Notes: a model not told the origin generated them from the letters alone. DNA of 58,913 nucleotides from Candidatus Binataceae bacterium (GCA_035294265.1 DATGLK010000099.1:1-58913); one strand, 5' to 3'; counted from the stretch's first letter, positions 1 through 8,215 are shown. Numbers and translations: made by a program.

Positions 1-129
1 GATACGGTCTACGTACCGGAGCAGCTGATCTATTTTGATAAAGTTAAATACTGGACCAGCGTCACGCAGATTATTGCCAATACCGCCACCGGGCTTGGTA
101 TGATGGCCCTCCTAGCGACGTCAATATAA
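1..129 (+). CDS. C-terminal end of polysaccharide export (Wza/SLBB-type) protein, partial
   Basis: The frame is open from the first base and stops with TAA, giving 42 residues. It begins DTVYVPEQLIYFDKVKYW and ends in a hydrophobic stretch. The pattern of an acidic-Asp-Thr-Val-Tyr-Val-Pro run followed by a short hydrophobic helix is how outer-membrane polysaccharide export proteins with SLBB domains usually end. Such proteins form the channel through which capsule or exopolysaccharide leaves the cell. That fits the polysaccharide genes a little to the right. Only the tail is present, so the family call rests on a short segment. It converges on the response regulator with 22 bases between stops. 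Confidence 0.5.
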   Translation, partial: DTVYVPEQLIYFDKVKYWTSVTQIIANTATGLGMMALLATSI

Positions 130-151
130 AAGTAGCCGCCGGTTGGCGCGG

Positions 152-829
152 TCACAGCGGGACAAGCCCGGCCCTTATCGCGTAGTGAACGATAGAGGCC
201 GTGGAGCGAAGCCCCAGCTTGGCGGCCACATTCGATCTGTGCGCTTGCGCCGTCTTGGCGCTGATAGCGAGGCCCGCGGCGATTTGTTTCGCTGTCGCGC
301 CCTTTGCGATCATCATTATTACCTCGCGCTCGCGTCTGGATAGTCGCGCGCCCTTGCTAACCTTGCTGTACGCCGGGCGCAGACGTTCGAGGACGCAGCC
401 CGCCACGGACGGGCTAATGTACCGCTTTTCGGCGATCGCGGCTTTTACAGCCTCTACCAGGGTCGCCGGTCCGTCGCTTTTTAGCACATAAGCGGACGCC
501 CGTGCGCCCAGGAGGCTCTCTAGAACGTACTCCCTGTCATCGTACCCGCTGAGCATCACCGTCTTCACGTTCGGGCAGCTGCGCGTAATGCTATGGGCGG
601 CATTGATGCCACTGGCGCCCGGGAGCTGAACGTCAATTATAGCCACGTCCGGCAGTAGGGCCGTTACGACCTTCAGCCCGTCTTCGGCGCTGTCCGCACA
701 GCCGATGACTTTGATACCGGACATGGCTAGGAGGGCCGACAGGCCGGCCACGACCATCTCGTGGTCGTCGATAATCACAACTCTGCATTTACTCGCTGAA
801 TCCGCGGCGACGGGCTTGACGCTGAACAT
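152..829 (-). CDS. NarL/FixJ-family response regulator
   Basis: A 225-residue two-component response regulator. The receiver domain spans about residues 15-130, with the acidic pair D21-D22, the likely phosphoacceptor D66 in AIIDVQLPG, and the conserved lysine in AYVLKSDGP. A LuxR-type helix-turn-helix occupies about residues 160-225 (LSRREREVIMMIAKG, then the recognition helix SAKTAQAHRSNVAAKLGL). It should bind DNA when phosphorylated by a sensor kinase, but no kinase is in the window. The ATG has GAGG five bases upstream. Its place beside an export-gene tail suggests control of polysaccharide synthesis, which is inference. It lies on the left side of the junction proposed near base 920, so its true neighbours are uncertain. 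Confidence 0.9.
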   Translation of the reverse strand: MFSVKPVAADSASKCRVVIIDDHEMVVAGLSALLAMSGIKVIGCADSAEDGLKVVTALLPDVAIIDVQLPGASGINAAHSITRSCPNVKTVMLSGYDDREYVLESLLGARASAYVLKSDGPATLVEAVKAAIAEKRYISPSVAGCVLERLRPAYSKVSKGARLSRREREVIMMIAKGATAKQIAAGLAISAKTAQAHRSNVAAKLGLRSTASIVHYAIRAGLVPL

Positions 830-1358
830 ACGCGCCTCGGGAAAACGCGATCTGCGGAGGTTTGGGCCGCACGCGCCGCCCCGGGCGAGTCCGTGCCCTT
901 GACGTCAGCGAATGGTGTCGCTGGGCCGGGGCGGTCTCGGGCGTGGGGAGTTGACACGGCAGGCCGTAACAGGACGATGACGCGGCATAGATGAAGCGGC
1001 TTGCACCGGCGGCGCGCGCCGCCTCCAGCATCGCCACCGTGCCGTTCACATTGACCCAATGATACGCCCTGGGATCGGCAATCGAGGGCACGATGTCGGC
1101 CAAACCGGCGAGGTGAAAAACCCACTGCGCGTCCGCCAGCAGCCCACTCAAACGCGCCTCCTCGTTGATATCCACCCTCTCCCACTCTAAGCCGGCGTGG
1201 TGGCGCAAATGGGCCAGATTTGCCTCGCGCCCCGTGGCCGGATTATCCAGTACTCGCACTCGATGGCCCTCACGCAGCAACCGCTCCACCAGATGGCTGC
1301 CGATAAAGCCGGCGCCGCCGGTGACCACCACCCTCAAGCCGCCGCTATTGGTCGTCAT
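789..1358 (-). pseudogene. Truncated NAD-dependent sugar epimerase (SDR)
   Basis: The first ~145 residues are a good extended short-chain dehydrogenase: Rossmann motif VTGGAGFIGSHLVE, then VFHLAGLADIVPS, then SRFIYAASSSCYG. After PTPETAPAQ, where relatives continue into the catalytic Tyr-x3-Lys helix, the frame becomes an Arg/Pro-rich sequence unlike any epimerase and stops inside the response-regulator gene. I checked the other two frames past this point and none restores epimerase sequence. The catalytic Tyr/Lys and the whole substrate domain are therefore missing, about half the usual ~310 residues. It lies 7 bases downstream of nothing coding and just after the sugar transferase in the leftward series. 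Either a deletion or rearrangement broke it near base 920, or the assembly is chimeric there. Confidence 0.75.
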
Positions 1359-1365
1359 CGCCAGC

Positions 1366-2004
1366 TCAGTAGGCGCCGTTGCATTTGATTACCGCCGGCG
1401 CGGTGCGCAGCAATATTGCCAGATCGCGCCCCAAGCCGGGCTTGGCCAGATAACTGGCATCCAATCCAATCCGGGCCGCGTAGCCAAGGTTGGCACGCCC
1501 GGCGACCTGCCACAGGCCGGTGATTCCCGGCCGCACGGCGTGGCGGCGAGCCAGCCGGAGCGGACCCGAGTAGCGCACATATAGTTCTTCTTCCTGCACG
1601 GTGATGGGGCGGGGCCCGACCAGCGACATCTCGCCTTTCAGCACGTTGATCAATTGAGGCAGTTCGTTGATGCTGGTGCGGCGCAGGAAATTGCCGATCA
1701 ACGGCAGGATGCGCGGATCGTGGCGCAGCTTGCGATCGCGCTCCCATTCCTGGCGCGCGGCCGGGTCGGCGCCCAGCACGTGGGCCAGTTGCTGGTGGGC
1801 ATCGCGCACCATGGTGGAAAACTTGAACATCCGAAAAACACGCCGATCCTGGCCCAGAACCTCCACCCCGACCACCAGCGGTACCTCCCAATGGAGCAGC
1901 TTCAACACTATCGCCGCCAGCACGAATAGCGGCGCACTCAGGAGCAGTAGAATCAGCGCCCCCACGACATCCAGGCCGCGCTTGCCCCGGTATTGCACGA
2001 CCAT
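1366..2004 (-). CDS. Polyprenyl-phosphate sugar-1-phosphate transferase (bacterial sugar transferase)
   Basis: Membrane enzyme that starts a polysaccharide repeat unit by moving a sugar-1-phosphate from a nucleotide sugar to undecaprenyl phosphate. From the ATG it has 212 residues: a membrane helix at about 10-35 after KRGLD, then RMFKFSTMVRDA, then the family signature (R)RTSINELPQLINVLKGEMSLVGPRP region and VRPGITGLWQVAGR. The length fits the short, catalytic-domain-only (WcaJ/PglC-like) form without the N-terminal membrane bundle. The frame stays open upstream to base 2328, but that part overlaps the preceding gene and is Arg/Pro rich, so I start at the ATG; a CTG near 2108 is an alternative. 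The substrate sugar is not readable from sequence. Confidence 0.88.
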   Translation of the reverse strand: MVVQYRGKRGLDVVGALILLLLSAPLFVLAAIVLKLLHWEVPLVVGVEVLGQDRRVFRMFKFSTMVRDAHQQLAHVLGADPAARQEWERDRKLRHDPRILPLIGNFLRRTSINELPQLINVLKGEMSLVGPRPITVQEEELYVRYSGPLRLARRHAVRPGITGLWQVAGRANLGYAARIGLDASYLAKPGLGRDLAILLRTAPAVIKCNGAY

Positions 2005-2168
2005 CGGGACGGTCGCCTGACGCTTGATCCCGCGTCCGCTTTCGGCCGCAAGCGAGCGTGAGCGTCTGGGCGGCGGCGCCGCCTGTAGCTTGGTTTTGAC
2101 TCTTTCTTTCAGTTGCCGAGTTACGAGGTTAGAGCCGAGATAGTAGATAGCCGGCCACTTGCGCCGGT

Positions 2169-3488
2169 TCAGAAGGGTAGGGCGGAAGCAGCGGCGGCTT
2201 GGGCCACGATGAAGTGGGCTGCGCTCAGCAGGTCGGGCAAATAACCGTCGGGCTGGGCGCTGTAACGCTCCACCCGCGTCTTGTCCGAGCCGACCTGAAT
2301 CGCGCGAACCCCCGCCCGTGCGGCGCATAGCATGTCAACCGGGGAATCGCCAACAAACCAACTGGTACTCAAATCGATATTCAGATCGGCCACCGCGCGG
2401 CGAACTAAACCAATCTCAGGTTTGCGGCACTCACAGCTTCGCTTGAGCTCGCGCACTTCGCCCGCGAAGCCAAAATCGGGATGGTGCGGGCAGTAGTAGA
2501 TGGCGTCCAAAAACGCACCGGCGGCGCCCAGCATGATCTCCATCGCGTTATGGATGCGGACCAGTTCGTCTTCCGTGCAGCCGCCGCGCGCGATCACCGA
2601 TTGATTGGTGACCAGAACCAGTCGGTAGCCGGCGGCTCTCAAGAGCCTAAGCGCCTGCGGCACGCCGTGCAGCAGGCGCAAATTGTCGGGACTGCTCAGA
2701 TAGGGAACGTTTTCCACCAACGTACCGTCGCGATCCAAAAAAATCGCCGGCGCGCGCTGGTTGAGCGAGGCTCGCGCGATCAATCCGGTGGCCAGGTCAG
2801 TGGCCACCTGATCCAGGCGCTCCGGGGTACCCGCGTCCTTGACGTATTCGGGGCTGCGGTAGCCATACAGCGGAACTCCGGCGCGCAGCAGCTCGGCGAA
2901 CAAATCGGGGATAAAATCGCGGGGCGGCGCGGGGAAAACCCGGCGCAGCGCTTCGCTCTCGATCAGATACACCCCAGCATTGACCAGGTTGCACGGCGGC
3001 GCCGACTGATGCGGCTTGGGATGGAACGCGAGGACTCGACCGTGGCGATCAAGCTCGACCAAGTCGGAATCGAAGGGGTGATCGTTGGGATGAAGAAACA
3101 GGCTTACGGCCGCGCCGCTGGCTTGATGGGCGGCCTGAAAGCGTTCCAAGTCGAGGTTCACCATGGTGTCGCCATTAAGCACCAGCAGGCGCGGCCCCAG
3201 GCTTGGCAGCGCGGCCAACAAAGCGGCGGCAGGGCCGGCAGCCTCGCGATCGGGCAGACAACACACGCGCAGCCCCCAGCGCGCGCCGCCGGCGCAAAAG
3301 CGCGCCACCGCCTCGGCCTTGAAGCCGGTCAAAACCGCCACATTCTTGATTCCAGCAGCGGCGAGCAACTCCATCTGATATTCCAGCAGCGGCTTACCCA
3401 AAATGGGGACCAAAACCTTGGGCAAGCCCTGGCTGCGCGCGGCCAGTCGTGCGCCGCGTCCACCTGCCATAATTACCGCGGTCACCAC
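2169..3488 (-). CDS. Fused sugar-1-phosphate nucleotidyltransferase and D,D-heptose bisphosphate phosphatase (HddC-GmhB type)
   Basis: A two-domain protein of 439 residues. The N-terminal ~235 residues are a nucleotidyltransferase: VIMAGGRGARL, then LPKVLVPILGKP, then LLVLNGDTM. The rest is a HisB/GmhB-type HAD phosphatase: IFLDRDGTLVENVPYL at about 249, VTNQS, and the zinc loop CPHHP with CECRKPEIG. In the GDP-heptose route GmhB removes the 7-phosphate or 1-phosphate from heptose bisphosphate and HddC adds GMP; fusion puts consecutive steps in one chain. The start is GTG with AGGAGG seven bases upstream; a second GTG follows directly and overlaps the epimerase stop. The HddA-like kinase two genes upstream supports the heptose reading, though a generic hexose substrate cannot be excluded for the first domain. 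Confidence 0.85.
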   Translation of the reverse strand: MVTAVIMAGGRGARLAARSQGLPKVLVPILGKPLLEYQMELLAAAGIKNVAVLTGFKAEAVARFCAGGARWGLRVCCLPDREAAGPAAALLAALPSLGPRLLVLNGDTMVNLDLERFQAAHQASGAAVSLFLHPNDHPFDSDLVELDRHGRVLAFHPKPHQSAPPCNLVNAGVYLIESEALRRVFPAPPRDFIPDLFAELLRAGVPLYGYRSPEYVKDAGTPERLDQVATDLATGLIARASLNQRAPAIFLDRDGTLVENVPYLSSPDNLRLLHGVPQALRLLRAAGYRLVLVTNQSVIARGGCTEDELVRIHNAMEIMLGAAGAFLDAIYYCPHHPDFGFAGEVRELKRSCECRKPEIGLVRRAVADLNIDLSTSWFVGDSPVDMLCAARAGVRAIQVGSDKTRVERYSAQPDGYLPDLLSAAHFIVAQAAAASALPF

Positions 3489-4444
3489 GGACCTACCTCC
3501 TCGGCCACCTCTGCGCAGGCTTGCGCGATGGCGGCGCTGGAGCTTTGCCGAGGGCGCCAACCCAATGCCGTAAGCTTGTCGATACAGTAATGAAAGCGCG
3601 CCACTTCGCCGCTCCAGCCACGCGTCCCACCGGTGTACTCAATCGTCGCCTGTACGCCAGCCGCGCGCATGACCTGCGCCGCTATCTCCGCCACCGTCGC
3701 TCCCTCGTCGGCTGGTCCGATATTGAAGCATACCGATCGGCCCGCGGCGCGCTCCCAAATATACAACATCGCATCGATCAATTCGCGCACGTGCAGATAG
3801 GGCTTGCGCTGGCGACCATCGCCCAGCACCGGAAGCCGGCGCCGATTGGTCTTCAGGCGAGTCAGCAGGTCCACGATCACACCATGGGTGGCGCGCGCTC
3901 CGACCACGTTGGGCAGGCGAAAGACAACCGCGCGTGACAGACCTTCGGTAAGAGCCGCGTTAAGCGCCGCTTCGCTGGCCAACTTCATGGCGCCATAATT
4001 GGAGATTGGTTTAGACGCTGGACCCTCCTCGCGCAGGGCGCCGAACCATTCGCCGTAAACCGCCGAGGTCGAGGTAAAGCCAAATTGCGCAATCCCTCGT
4101 CGCCGCGCCAGGGCGACCATCCGGCAGGTGCTGAGAAAAGTATCGCGTAGATCGATTGAAGCCTCGGCCTGCCCTGCTGCGATATCCGAGTTGGCCGCCA
4201 AATGCCAGATCGCGCCGACCTGGTGGCGAGCCACCACCGGCTCCAAGCGCTCGCGCACCTGAGCCTCGTCGGCTAGATCAAGCCGAATCAGCACGAACCG
4301 CCCGCTTGCCAGCGCCCCCGCCAGATGGCCGATTTTACCCCGGCTTAGGTTGTCGGCTCCAATCACCATATCCTCGCGGGTCAGCAGCGCATCCACCAGG
4401 TGGCTGCCGATAAAACCCGCGGCTCCGGTCACCAGCACCGCCAT
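3482..4444 (-). CDS. NAD-dependent sugar epimerase/dehydratase (SDR)
   Basis: A complete 320-residue extended SDR. It shows the Rossmann motif VTGAAGFIGSHLVDALL at the N-terminus, IWHLAANSDI, the catalytic serine region TSTSAVYG, and the catalytic pair in NYGAMKLASE (Tyr-x3-Lys). C-terminal motifs include FRLPNVVGARATHG and KPYLHVREL, typical of nucleotide-sugar 4-epimerases and dehydratases. It lies between an HddA-like kinase (stop three bases before its ATG) and the HddC-GmhB fusion (overlapping its stop), so it probably modifies the heptose or another nucleotide sugar made by this operon. The substrate is inferred from position only. Confidence 0.88.
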   Translation of the reverse strand: MAVLVTGAAGFIGSHLVDALLTREDMVIGADNLSRGKIGHLAGALASGRFVLIRLDLADEAQVRERLEPVVARHQVGAIWHLAANSDIAAGQAEASIDLRDTFLSTCRMVALARRRGIAQFGFTSTSAVYGEWFGALREEGPASKPISNYGAMKLASEAALNAALTEGLSRAVVFRLPNVVGARATHGVIVDLLTRLKTNRRRLPVLGDGRQRKPYLHVRELIDAMLYIWERAAGRSVCFNIGPADEGATVAEIAAQVMRAAGVQATIEYTGGTRGWSGEVARFHYCIDKLTALGWRPRQSSSAAIAQACAEVAEEVGPW

Positions 4445-4447
4445 CGC

Positions 4448-5470
4448 TCAAAAGGCCGCACGGCGAGCAGCCCCCTCTATCTCCACCGCTTGCGGTTGAT
4501 AAAAGACAATCTTGCTGCCTTCACCCTCGAAGGCAAAGGGCACCCGGCGCAGCTTCAGGGCCGCGCCAATCCTCGCATGCGCCGCCGCAGAGGCGAAGAA
4601 GAGCAGAAACCCACCGCCCCCGGCCCCCAGTAATTTCCCTCCCACGGCACCGGCAGCGCGAGCTCGCGCGTAGTACTCGTCGATCTCCGGGTTGGTGATC
4701 CCCGCCGTCAGGCTGCGCTTGAGCATCCAGCCTTCGTGCAACATCTCGCCCACGCTTTCCACATTGCCCGCCTCCAGCTCCAGCCGCATCCGGTGGCTGA
4801 GCTCCACCATTCGGCCCATGATTGCGAAAGCGCGCCGACCTTGACGCATCGCTCTTCCCTGGCTCCCCAGGATGCTGCCAGCCGTGCGGGTAATGCCCGT
4901 GTAATACAGCCCCAACCGTTCCTCCAGTCGATCCAAGACGCGCGCGGCGCACACGATCGGGCTGACGGTCACCTTGCCTTGGCGCTCAAAAGCCATGAAG
5001 TTCAGGCCGCCGTAGGCCACTGCATACTGGTCCTGCAGCCCGATCGGCTGAGCACACAGTTCAATCTCAACTTTGGCCGCCAAGCCGGCCAGTTGCGCCG
5101 GGCCAGCCCGTTGGGCGCTGAAGGCGAACAGGCTGTTGAGCAGCCCCACGGTGTAGGCGCTGGAGGAGCCCAGCCCGCTGCCGCGCGACGGAATGTCGGC
5201 TACCGACACGATTTCGATTCCGTGTGGTTGACCAAACAGTCTCAGCGATTCGCGTGCAATCGGATGCTCGATCTGATCGATCCTCTCGACCTCTTCCGTG
5301 CGCGAATAGCCGATGCGAATGCGTCGATCGAACTTGGCGTTGACCAGTACGTATATATATTTATCGATTGTCGCGGTAACGACTGCACCTTGCTCCTGCT
5401 CATAGAAGGCAGCCATATCGCTGCCACCGCCGGCCAAGCTGATCCGACAAGGCGTCTTGCTGATGACCAT
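4448..5470 (-). CDS. GHMP kinase, D-glycero-alpha-D-manno-heptose-7-phosphate kinase-like (HddA type)
   Basis: A 340-residue cytosolic sugar kinase of the GHMP superfamily. The N-terminal motif KTPCRISLAGGGSDM is the family's first motif, the ATP-binding GHMP motif is IPSRGSGLGSSSAYTVG near residue 105, and the C-terminal glycine motif is KLLGAGGGGFLLFF. These features match HddA proteins, which phosphorylate D-glycero-D-manno-heptose 7-phosphate at C1 with alpha stereochemistry. Related fucose/arabinose-type kinases share the fold, so the substrate call leans on the HddC-GmhB fusion in the same operon. It starts at ATG 22 bases after the previous gene's stop. No GmhA isomerase, the usual first enzyme, is in the window. 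Confidence 0.8.
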   Translation of the reverse strand: MVISKTPCRISLAGGGSDMAAFYEQEQGAVVTATIDKYIYVLVNAKFDRRIRIGYSRTEEVERIDQIEHPIARESLRLFGQPHGIEIVSVADIPSRGSGLGSSSAYTVGLLNSLFAFSAQRAGPAQLAGLAAKVEIELCAQPIGLQDQYAVAYGGLNFMAFERQGKVTVSPIVCAARVLDRLEERLGLYYTGITRTAGSILGSQGRAMRQGRRAFAIMGRMVELSHRMRLELEAGNVESVGEMLHEGWMLKRSLTAGITNPEIDEYYARARAAGAVGGKLLGAGGGGFLLFFASAAAHARIGAALKLRRVPFAFEGEGSKIVFYQPQAVEIEGAARRAAF

Positions 5471-5492
5471 CGCTACCCAAAACCGCCAGAAA

Positions 5493-6107
5493 TTAGGAAA
5501 TAGTCACAATCCAATCGGCGATCGCCACTCCGCTCTCGACCAGCCCGAATTCATCGCTCATCCGGCTCTTCAGCAATGCCGCCACCGCGGCCGCGGAAAA
5601 ACCGCGCGCCCGATAGTCGCCGATCAACCGTTGCCGGCGAATCACCTCAGGGCAACGCACGAAAATCCGCATATCTGCATCGGTTGTCCACGTCGGATCG
5701 GCCAGCGCGCTGACGCCTTCGGCAATAATCACGCTGGCTGCGTCAACTTCGATCCGCATGCGAATCGGGCTGGTAGCGCGCGTTTGACGGGCGTAAACTG
5801 GAAGGTCGTAGATCCCCGGATTTCGGCGCATTGTGGCCAGCGCGCGCGCGATGGCCGCGCGATCGTGGCGACCCCAAAAACCCGCCCGCGCCGCGCGCAA
5901 GCTCACCGGTATAATCCAGCCATCCAAGGCCACGATCACCGCTGCCCGGCCCTGTCTTTCCAAAGCTTGTCGCAAAGCTCGAACGAATGTACTTTTACCC
6001 GAACGCGCCTGCCCACCGACCAAAACCAAAGCTCCGTCGGCAATTTGCGCGGCCATGCTCGCGAGCTGGCATCGCCCGCCGACAAACTCAGATACGGCTT
6101 CTGACAC
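5493..6107 (-). CDS. Uridine-kinase-like P-loop phosphotransferase
   Basis: 204 residues of the P-loop nucleoside/phosphoribulokinase-like fold. Walker A is GGQARSGKST near residue 32, followed by VIVALDGWIIP, in which the Asp corresponds to the substrate-binding position of uridine kinases, and a later VIIAEGVSAL segment. The lid region has RRQRLIGDYRARG. It is the first clear gene of the leftward heptose-type operon, 22 bases before the HddA-like kinase. Proteins annotated as uridine kinase recur in polysaccharide clusters without a proven role; a sugar or polyol phosphate substrate is possible. The start is GTG, with no strong ribosome-binding site visible. An upstream small frame overlaps it. 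Confidence 0.7.
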   Translation of the reverse strand: MSEAVSEFVGGRCQLASMAAQIADGALVLVGGQARSGKSTFVRALRQALERQGRAAVIVALDGWIIPVSLRAARAGFWGRHDRAAIARALATMRRNPGIYDLPVYARQTRATSPIRMRIEVDAASVIIAEGVSALADPTWTTDADMRIFVRCPEVIRRQRLIGDYRARGFSAAAVAALLKSRMSDEFGLVESGVAIADWIVTIS

Positions 6108-6231
6108 GCGTCCGCCATTCCATCAGCACCTGCTGATAGCCCTTCAGGATATTGCCGCTTGCCGCCGCTTCCGCCACCTTACGACTGATTTTTGAGCACC
6201 CGTTCTTTAGCGCCTCATCAAATGTTGTCAA
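6088..6231 (-). CDS. Possible small protein, 47 residues, function unknown
   Basis: Not recognised. An open frame from TTG to TGA reads like an ordinary helical protein (FDEALKNGCSKISRKVAE, then SGNILKGYQQVLMEW), unlike the Arg/Pro-rich shadows elsewhere. It overlaps the uridine-kinase-like gene start by 20 bases and would be the first gene of the leftward operon. There is no clear ribosome-binding site, the start is TTG, and the length is marginal. It could instead be the remnant of a longer gene. The palindrome just upstream would be its operator. Confidence 0.3.
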   Translation of the reverse strand: MTTFDEALKNGCSKISRKVAEAAASGNILKGYQQVLMEWRTRVRSRI

Positions 6232-6541
6232 TTCACAACTTTGTCAGATTTGACAAATTTGATTTGAACAAGAGCCGCCATAATTTTCGCTTACGCTATT
6301 CGGCCGGGCGTGGTTAAGGCGCATAGCAGGTGCCTTTAACTGTTTGACACCATTTTCGCATTTTCCGGCGAAAGATCCGGCCGGAAAGCAGGCAGAATGG
6401 CAGGAGTGCCATAAAGCCGTCATTGCCACCACGGTGAATTCGTCACGGCACAGGATGCCCAATTCAGGTTACAGGCCAGTAGCCATTAGTTAGCGGGTTG
6501 GTCAAGCTGGGCTCGGCCTGGCACACATAGGGAGGCTCGGG
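6232..6541. other. Divergent intergenic region, AT-rich on its left half
   Basis: About 310 bases lie between the leftward heptose operon and the rightward Wzi-like gene. The left part is the most AT-rich stretch nearby and carries the palindrome described separately and several TTGACA/TTGTCA-like hexamers, so it probably contains divergent promoters. I could not place a convincing -10 box for either direction. The right part has no recognisable feature apart from the GGGAGG ribosome-binding site of the next gene. A leftward 72-codon frame across it looks random. Confidence 0.5.
6240..6257. promoter_or_regulatory. Perfect palindrome, probable operator
   Basis: TTTGTCA-GATT-TGACAAA: seven-base perfect arms around four bases, in the promoter gap between the leftward heptose-type operon and the rightward Wzi-like gene. 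A further TTGTCA half-site lies at 6225-6230. The size and symmetry suit a dimeric helix-turn-helix repressor or activator. The binding protein is unknown; the response regulator at the left end is one candidate only by proximity. Confidence 0.45.
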
Positions 6542-8215
6542 GTGCATCGAACAGGCTGGCGCGAAGAAGCGTCAGGCAAATCGGCTACCATTCGATTAGG
6601 CTTGGCCGCGATGATCGGGCTGGGCGTGGCGATATTTCACGGCCGTGGCTTGGCCTCTACCTATGTCACTGAGATTCCACTTGACGATGCGATTTATGTC
6701 GAGTTGGATACGCTGAATAATTTGGGTGTTCTGGATACTTACATCAACGAAATCCGCCCGATCAGCCGAATTGAAGCGGCGCGCCTCGTAGTTGAAGCTC
6801 AGGACAACCTGCAACGCATAGCCGACCCCGCGGGGCTAGCTCATTCGCTGGTCAACGATCTAGTCTCGCAATTGCCCCGTGAGGTGGAATGGATAAAAGA
6901 CGACCGCGAGGACAATTTGCGCAACGTCTTTTATCCCTTGGAACGGGTTGAAGCGAGCTACGTCTTTTCCAGCGGCCAGCGGCGCACCTTTAACAACAAC
7001 GGAGTGGGGCCGCTGCATGCGGTGGAAGCCACCCCCCTGCTACCCAATGACGACGATTTATCCACCGAGCCGGGCAGTAACGAAGTCGGACGGCTGGCGA
7101 TGTGGGAGGGGCTGGGCAGTTTTTTTACGGTATATGGCGAAGGCGCGGTCGCCGGCCCGTTCACCCGCGCCGGCCAGAATTCGCGCCTTGACCTGATAAC
7201 CGGCGCGGCAGTCGTGAGCTGGGGTAATCTGGCGCTGAGCTTTGGCAAGGAAGAAATGGTCTGGGGCACCGGCTATTTTGGTGCGCTCTCGCAGGGGGCC
7301 AACGCGGCCCCCTTTCCGGCCCTACGTTTGCGCAACATCCATCCCAGCTATCTCCCCGGCTTTTTGCGCTACTTGGGCCCGATGCGGCTTGACGCATTCT
7401 TTGGGCAACTCGACGGCGACCGCTATTTCGCCCATCCCTGGCTGGACGGCCAGGCCTTGGTTTTCAAACCGTTACCGACGTTGGAATTTGGTGTCGACCA
7501 CGCCATCATGTTCGGCGGTCGCCACAACGACGGCTACAATTGGGCGGGTTTTTTGGGGCGTGCCACCGCCCTTGATACCGGCAGCGCCAGCGTGGGCAAT
7601 ACCAACTCGCGCGGCGGCCTGTTCGTCAGGGCCTATTTCCCCCATTGGCGCGGGCTGCAAATTTACCAGGAGACCTTGGGCGAAGACAACCTGACCAAGG
7701 AAGTTCCTGGCATCGGCCGCTTCCTGCCCTTTCTTTCGGTCTCCTACCAAGGTGGGCTCTATCTGCCGCGCCTGAGCGCCGACGGCCGTACCACGCTGCG
7801 CTTGGAATATACGATTACCGAATCCAACTATTCCAACCACAGCGATTCGCTTTATTGGGCTTACGACAACCGCTTGATGGGCTATCCACTAGGACCCGAC
7901 GCCTCGCGAGTCGATCTCGCCTTTCAGCGCTGGGTGGATAATCGCAATCGGCTCCAAGGCGACATCTTCTATACCAACCGGGCCGGCAATACCCTGGTGG
8001 GATGGCATCGCGAGCAAAGCGGCGGTTTGGCCGTAGCGCTGTGGCGGCTCCCCAAGCCGTTTTTGGGCAGTGCCGCCTTCCTGGGTGGAATCCAGATCCA
8101 AGCCAGCTTCGAGTGCGTCCAAAATCTGGACTTTACCAGCATGACCGGGGTGCGCACGATGCTGTCGGTAACCTTTTCCTTTAGTGACCCTCTCACCTCG
8201 CTGCATTGGGGCTGA
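6542..8215 (+). CDS. Wzi-family outer-membrane capsule assembly protein
   Basis: 557 residues. An N-terminal hydrophobic segment (about 18-36, ending GRGLAS) is a probable signal peptide. The first ~100 mature residues are helical, in the usual place of the periplasmic helical part, and the rest alternates polar and aromatic residues as in a beta-barrel (WGNLALSFGKEEMVWGTGYFG, then YLPGFLRYLGPMRLDAFFGQ split over loops). WGxGYFG and the LRNIHPSY segment resemble Wzi/'capsule assembly' family proteins, lectin-like barrels that help hold or surface-attach exported polysaccharide. The start is GTG with GGGAGG just upstream. It leads a rightward series with a glycosyltransferase and a lipoprotein. 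Confidence 0.75.
   Translation: MHRTGWREEASGKSATIRLGLAAMIGLGVAIFHGRGLASTYVTEIPLDDAIYVELDTLNNLGVLDTYINEIRPISRIEAARLVVEAQDNLQRIADPAGLAHSLVNDLVSQLPREVEWIKDDREDNLRNVFYPLERVEASYVFSSGQRRTFNNNGVGPLHAVEATPLLPNDDDLSTEPGSNEVGRLAMWEGLGSFFTVYGEGAVAGPFTRAGQNSRLDLITGAAVVSWGNLALSFGKEEMVWGTGYFGALSQGANAAPFPALRLRNIHPSYLPGFLRYLGPMRLDAFFGQLDGDRYFAHPWLDGQALVFKPLPTLEFGVDHAIMFGGRHNDGYNWAGFLGRATALDTGSASVGNTNSRGGLFVRAYFPHWRGLQIYQETLGEDNLTKEVPGIGRFLPFLSVSYQGGLYLPRLSADGRTTLRLEYTITESNYSNHSDSLYWAYDNRLMGYPLGPDASRVDLAFQRWVDNRNRLQGDIFYTNRAGNTLVGWHREQSGGLAVALWRLPKPFLGSAAFLGGIQIQASFECVQNLDFTSMTGVRTMLSVTFSFSDPLTSLHWG

Noticed and set aside
143-343. Rightward 66-codon frame near the left end
   Set aside because: It is antisense to the response-regulator helix-turn-helix and has an Arg/Gly-rich product.
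2481-3590. A 369-codon rightward open frame
   Set aside because: It is fully antisense to the HddC-GmhB fusion, and its product is Gln/Arg/Ala-rich without any motif. The leftward gene has clear domains and a good ribosome-binding site.
6244-6462. Leftward 72-codon frame in the divergent gap
   Set aside because: Cys/Ser-rich product with no recognisable pattern or ribosome-binding site, and it runs over the probable promoters.
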